Assembly (NCBI GenBank): GCA_019416685.1
Contig: DXWV01000098.1
Location: 44,837 to 86,080, forward strand
Direction of reading: 5' to 3'
Source of the DNA: Bacteroides sp.
GTDB lineage: Bacteria > Bacteroidota > Bacteroidia > Bacteroidales > Bacteroidaceae
Length of the DNA: 41,244 nt
The translations under genes and the position numbers were made by a program. This document shows, in pieces, positions 39,886-41,244 of this stretch; within the stretch, counting starts at the first letter, position 1, and the number at the start of each line of letters is the position of its first letter. The notes under the pieces are model-generated. The model was given only the letters and a program-made list of their open reading frames with translations. It was not told where the DNA came from and made no database searches.

Positions 39886-41187
39886 ATGAAACCGAGAACA
39901 AAACTTCAATTCAAGATAATGGAGCTGAGCAATCGCTTACCTATGTTCGGTTTGGAAGTCGACAAATGGGCAAAAGAAAAGGTTGTTAGTCACAACGGAT
40001 ATCGTACGAAGAAGTTCATCTACTGTACAGAGTGCGGCCAGTACTTCGATAATACCGGTATCAAAGACGGAAGAAAAGAAACGTGCCCTCATTGTGATGC
40101 CGATTTAGTTATAACCACCTCTAAGAAGCGTACCGATAAAGAAGAACGGTTCTTTTGTATCGTGGATAAATTTGAGGAATACCAGGTATTCCGATATGTC
40201 TATATTCTTCGCTCTAATCGTACAGGGAAACCTGTTCATTATTTCATCGATGAAGTAATGCAGAAATGGATGTCAGATGACGAAGTGGTTACTATTATAG
40301 CCAAAGGTCGTTTAATGAATTCAGCGTACATGTTTGACGGTTGGTCTCATAGCTCTGAAATGCAAATCCGGACACGTAGTATGAGCTATAATTCATTCGA
40401 TTATGAAGTATATGTACACATGACCTATCCGGTTCAAAAATGGAAGAGTGAGTACAAGAAATACGGCGTCAACCGACAAATCAAAGGTGCTGATCCTTAC
40501 TGGCTCCTGAAGGGTGTAAAGCATGAACCCAAAAATGAAACATTACTCAAAGCCAAACAATACAACCTACTTGGATATGTGACAAATGGTAACGCTTCTT
40601 TCATTAATAGGTATTGGTCAACGATAAAAATCTGCATCCGGAACAAATATATAGTCAAAGATGCAAGTATGTACAATGACTACCTTCAGCTCCTGGAAAG
40701 ATATCATAAAGACCTGCGCAACGCTTATTATGTTTGTCCCAAGAACTTTCGTAAGGCTCATGACTATTACGTTGCCAAGCGTCGGAAGGAACAGGAGAAA
40801 TCCGAGAAAGAACGACTGGAACGGGAAATGCTCAAACAGAAGGAAGCAGAAAAGAAATTCCTTGAGCGGATCGGTAAGTTTGTAGATTTGGTAATCTCCG
40901 ACAACAAATTAACTATCGTTCCTCTGAAATCTCTCGATGAATTCAAGCAGGAAGGGGACACCATGCACCATTGCATATTTGCCAATGGCTATTGGAAACG
41001 TTCTGACTGTCTTATTCTATCTGCCCGTATCGGAGACAAGCGTATAGAGACCATTGAAGTGAATCTTGAGACGCTCGATGTAGTTCAATCTCGCGGTGTC
41101 TGTAACAATAACACAGAGTATCATGAACGTATTATACAGCTTGTGAAGAAGAATATAAATCTAATACGCCAGAAATTAACGGCGTAA
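39886..41187 (+). CDS. PcfJ-like protein
   Basis: A 433-residue protein. A zinc-ribbon-like segment (Cys47-x2-Cys50, Cys67-x2-Cys70) lies near the N-terminus, a charged coiled coil at about residues 295-325 (KRRKEQEKSEKERLERE), and the PcfJ signature EGDTMHHCIFANGYW (from 356) then SARIGDKRIETIEVNLETL and QSRGVCN at the C-terminus. The family is named from Enterococcus plasmid pCF10 and is widespread in mobile elements; function is not settled. It starts 2 bp after the PcfK-like stop. Confidence 0.88.
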   Translation: MKPRTKLQFKIMELSNRLPMFGLEVDKWAKEKVVSHNGYRTKKFIYCTECGQYFDNTGIKDGRKETCPHCDADLVITTSKKRTDKEERFFCIVDKFEEYQVFRYVYILRSNRTGKPVHYFIDEVMQKWMSDDEVVTIIAKGRLMNSAYMFDGWSHSSEMQIRTRSMSYNSFDYEVYVHMTYPVQKWKSEYKKYGVNRQIKGADPYWLLKGVKHEPKNETLLKAKQYNLLGYVTNGNASFINRYWSTIKICIRNKYIVKDASMYNDYLQLLERYHKDLRNAYYVCPKNFRKAHDYYVAKRRKEQEKSEKERLEREMLKQKEAEKKFLERIGKFVDLVISDNKLTIVPLKSLDEFKQEGDTMHHCIFANGYWKRSDCLILSARIGDKRIETIEVNLETLDVVQSRGVCNNNTEYHERIIQLVKKNINLIRQKLTA

Positions 41188-41211
41188 AACAAGTAAGAAA
41201 GGAACAAAAAT

Positions 41212-41244
41212 ATGAAAGCAAAAATAAGAAAGACAGGCGAAGTG
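41212..41244 (+). CDS. Start of a further prophage gene (cut by window end)
   Basis: The ATG at 41212 follows AGAAAGGAAC and opens a frame (MKAKIRKTGEV) that runs to the end of the window. Eleven codons only; product unknown. Confidence 0.5.
   Translation, partial: MKAKIRKTGEV

Overview
The window looks like a chromosome segment from Bacteroides or a close Bacteroidales relative. The evidence is the set of Bacteroidales-type gene families (fimbrillin-like lipoprotein, S-type sulfatase, class III fructose-1,6-bisphosphatase, AspT/YidE transporter, gmd-fcl, PcfK/PcfJ), promoters that match the Bacteroides -33 TTTG / -7 TAnnTTTG pattern, and AT-rich leaders with few strong ribosome binding sites. 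Species cannot be named from the sequence alone.

Region 1 (1-22.8 kb) is ordinary core chromosome: two lipoproteins, a MATE exporter, an AspT/YidE-type transporter, class III FBPase (gluconeogenesis), a surface protein with 16-residue repeats behind a periplasmic sulfatase, an acyl-CoA synthetase-like enzyme, gmd-fcl (GDP-mannose to GDP-L-fucose), an AAA/DUF4143 ATPase, a DUF1062 protein, a dicarboxylate/amino-acid:cation symporter, and a gnd-zwf-pgl operon carrying the whole oxidative pentose phosphate branch. Seven gaps between genes here hold the same odd kind of element: imperfect palindromes whose arms are built from short repeated words (for example AGTGATTAGTG or AGTTGAGAGTTGA), usually around a GC-rich centre such as GGCTGCGC, and often starting at a stop codon. 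None is found after 20.6 kb.

Region 2 (22.8-28.4 kb) is AT-rich accessory DNA. After a 1.2 kb gene-poor stretch come four exported proteins in one operon. Three are paralogues that share a C-terminal tail-fibre-like module; at least one carries a pyocin-knob-like domain. The fourth has a beta-solenoid-like segment and a type IX secretion (Por) sorting tail. An 89-bp block is identical in two of the paralogues, which suggests recent gene conversion.

Region 3 (about 28.4 kb to the right edge) is the early half of a prophage or prophage-like element. A leftward lysogeny operon (S24/CI-type repressor, HNH endonuclease, small Cys-rich protein) faces a rightward early operon across a control region with two ACTAAC-N-GTTAGT operators, one inside a good consensus promoter. 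The rightward operon carries small regulators, a Sak4-like ATPase, a PD-(D/E)XK nuclease, a NinB-like protein, an SNF2 helicase, a VRR-NUC nuclease, a replication initiator with five 12-bp iterons inside its gene, a DnaC-like loader, and a PcfK/AcrIIA9-family protein followed by PcfJ. No integrase, structural or lysis gene is in view.

The most unusual content is non-coding RNA inside the early operon. About 480 nt at 30.97-31.44 kb has no open frame but has long-range helices. A second stretch at 32.5-33.16 kb contains tRNA-like modules with abnormal anticodon arms and ends at an intrinsic terminator. One of these (32854-32984) reads as two tRNA elbows joined tip to tip through a shared 12-bp anticodon helix, with no anticodon loop left. 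This is the best candidate for an undescribed system in the window.
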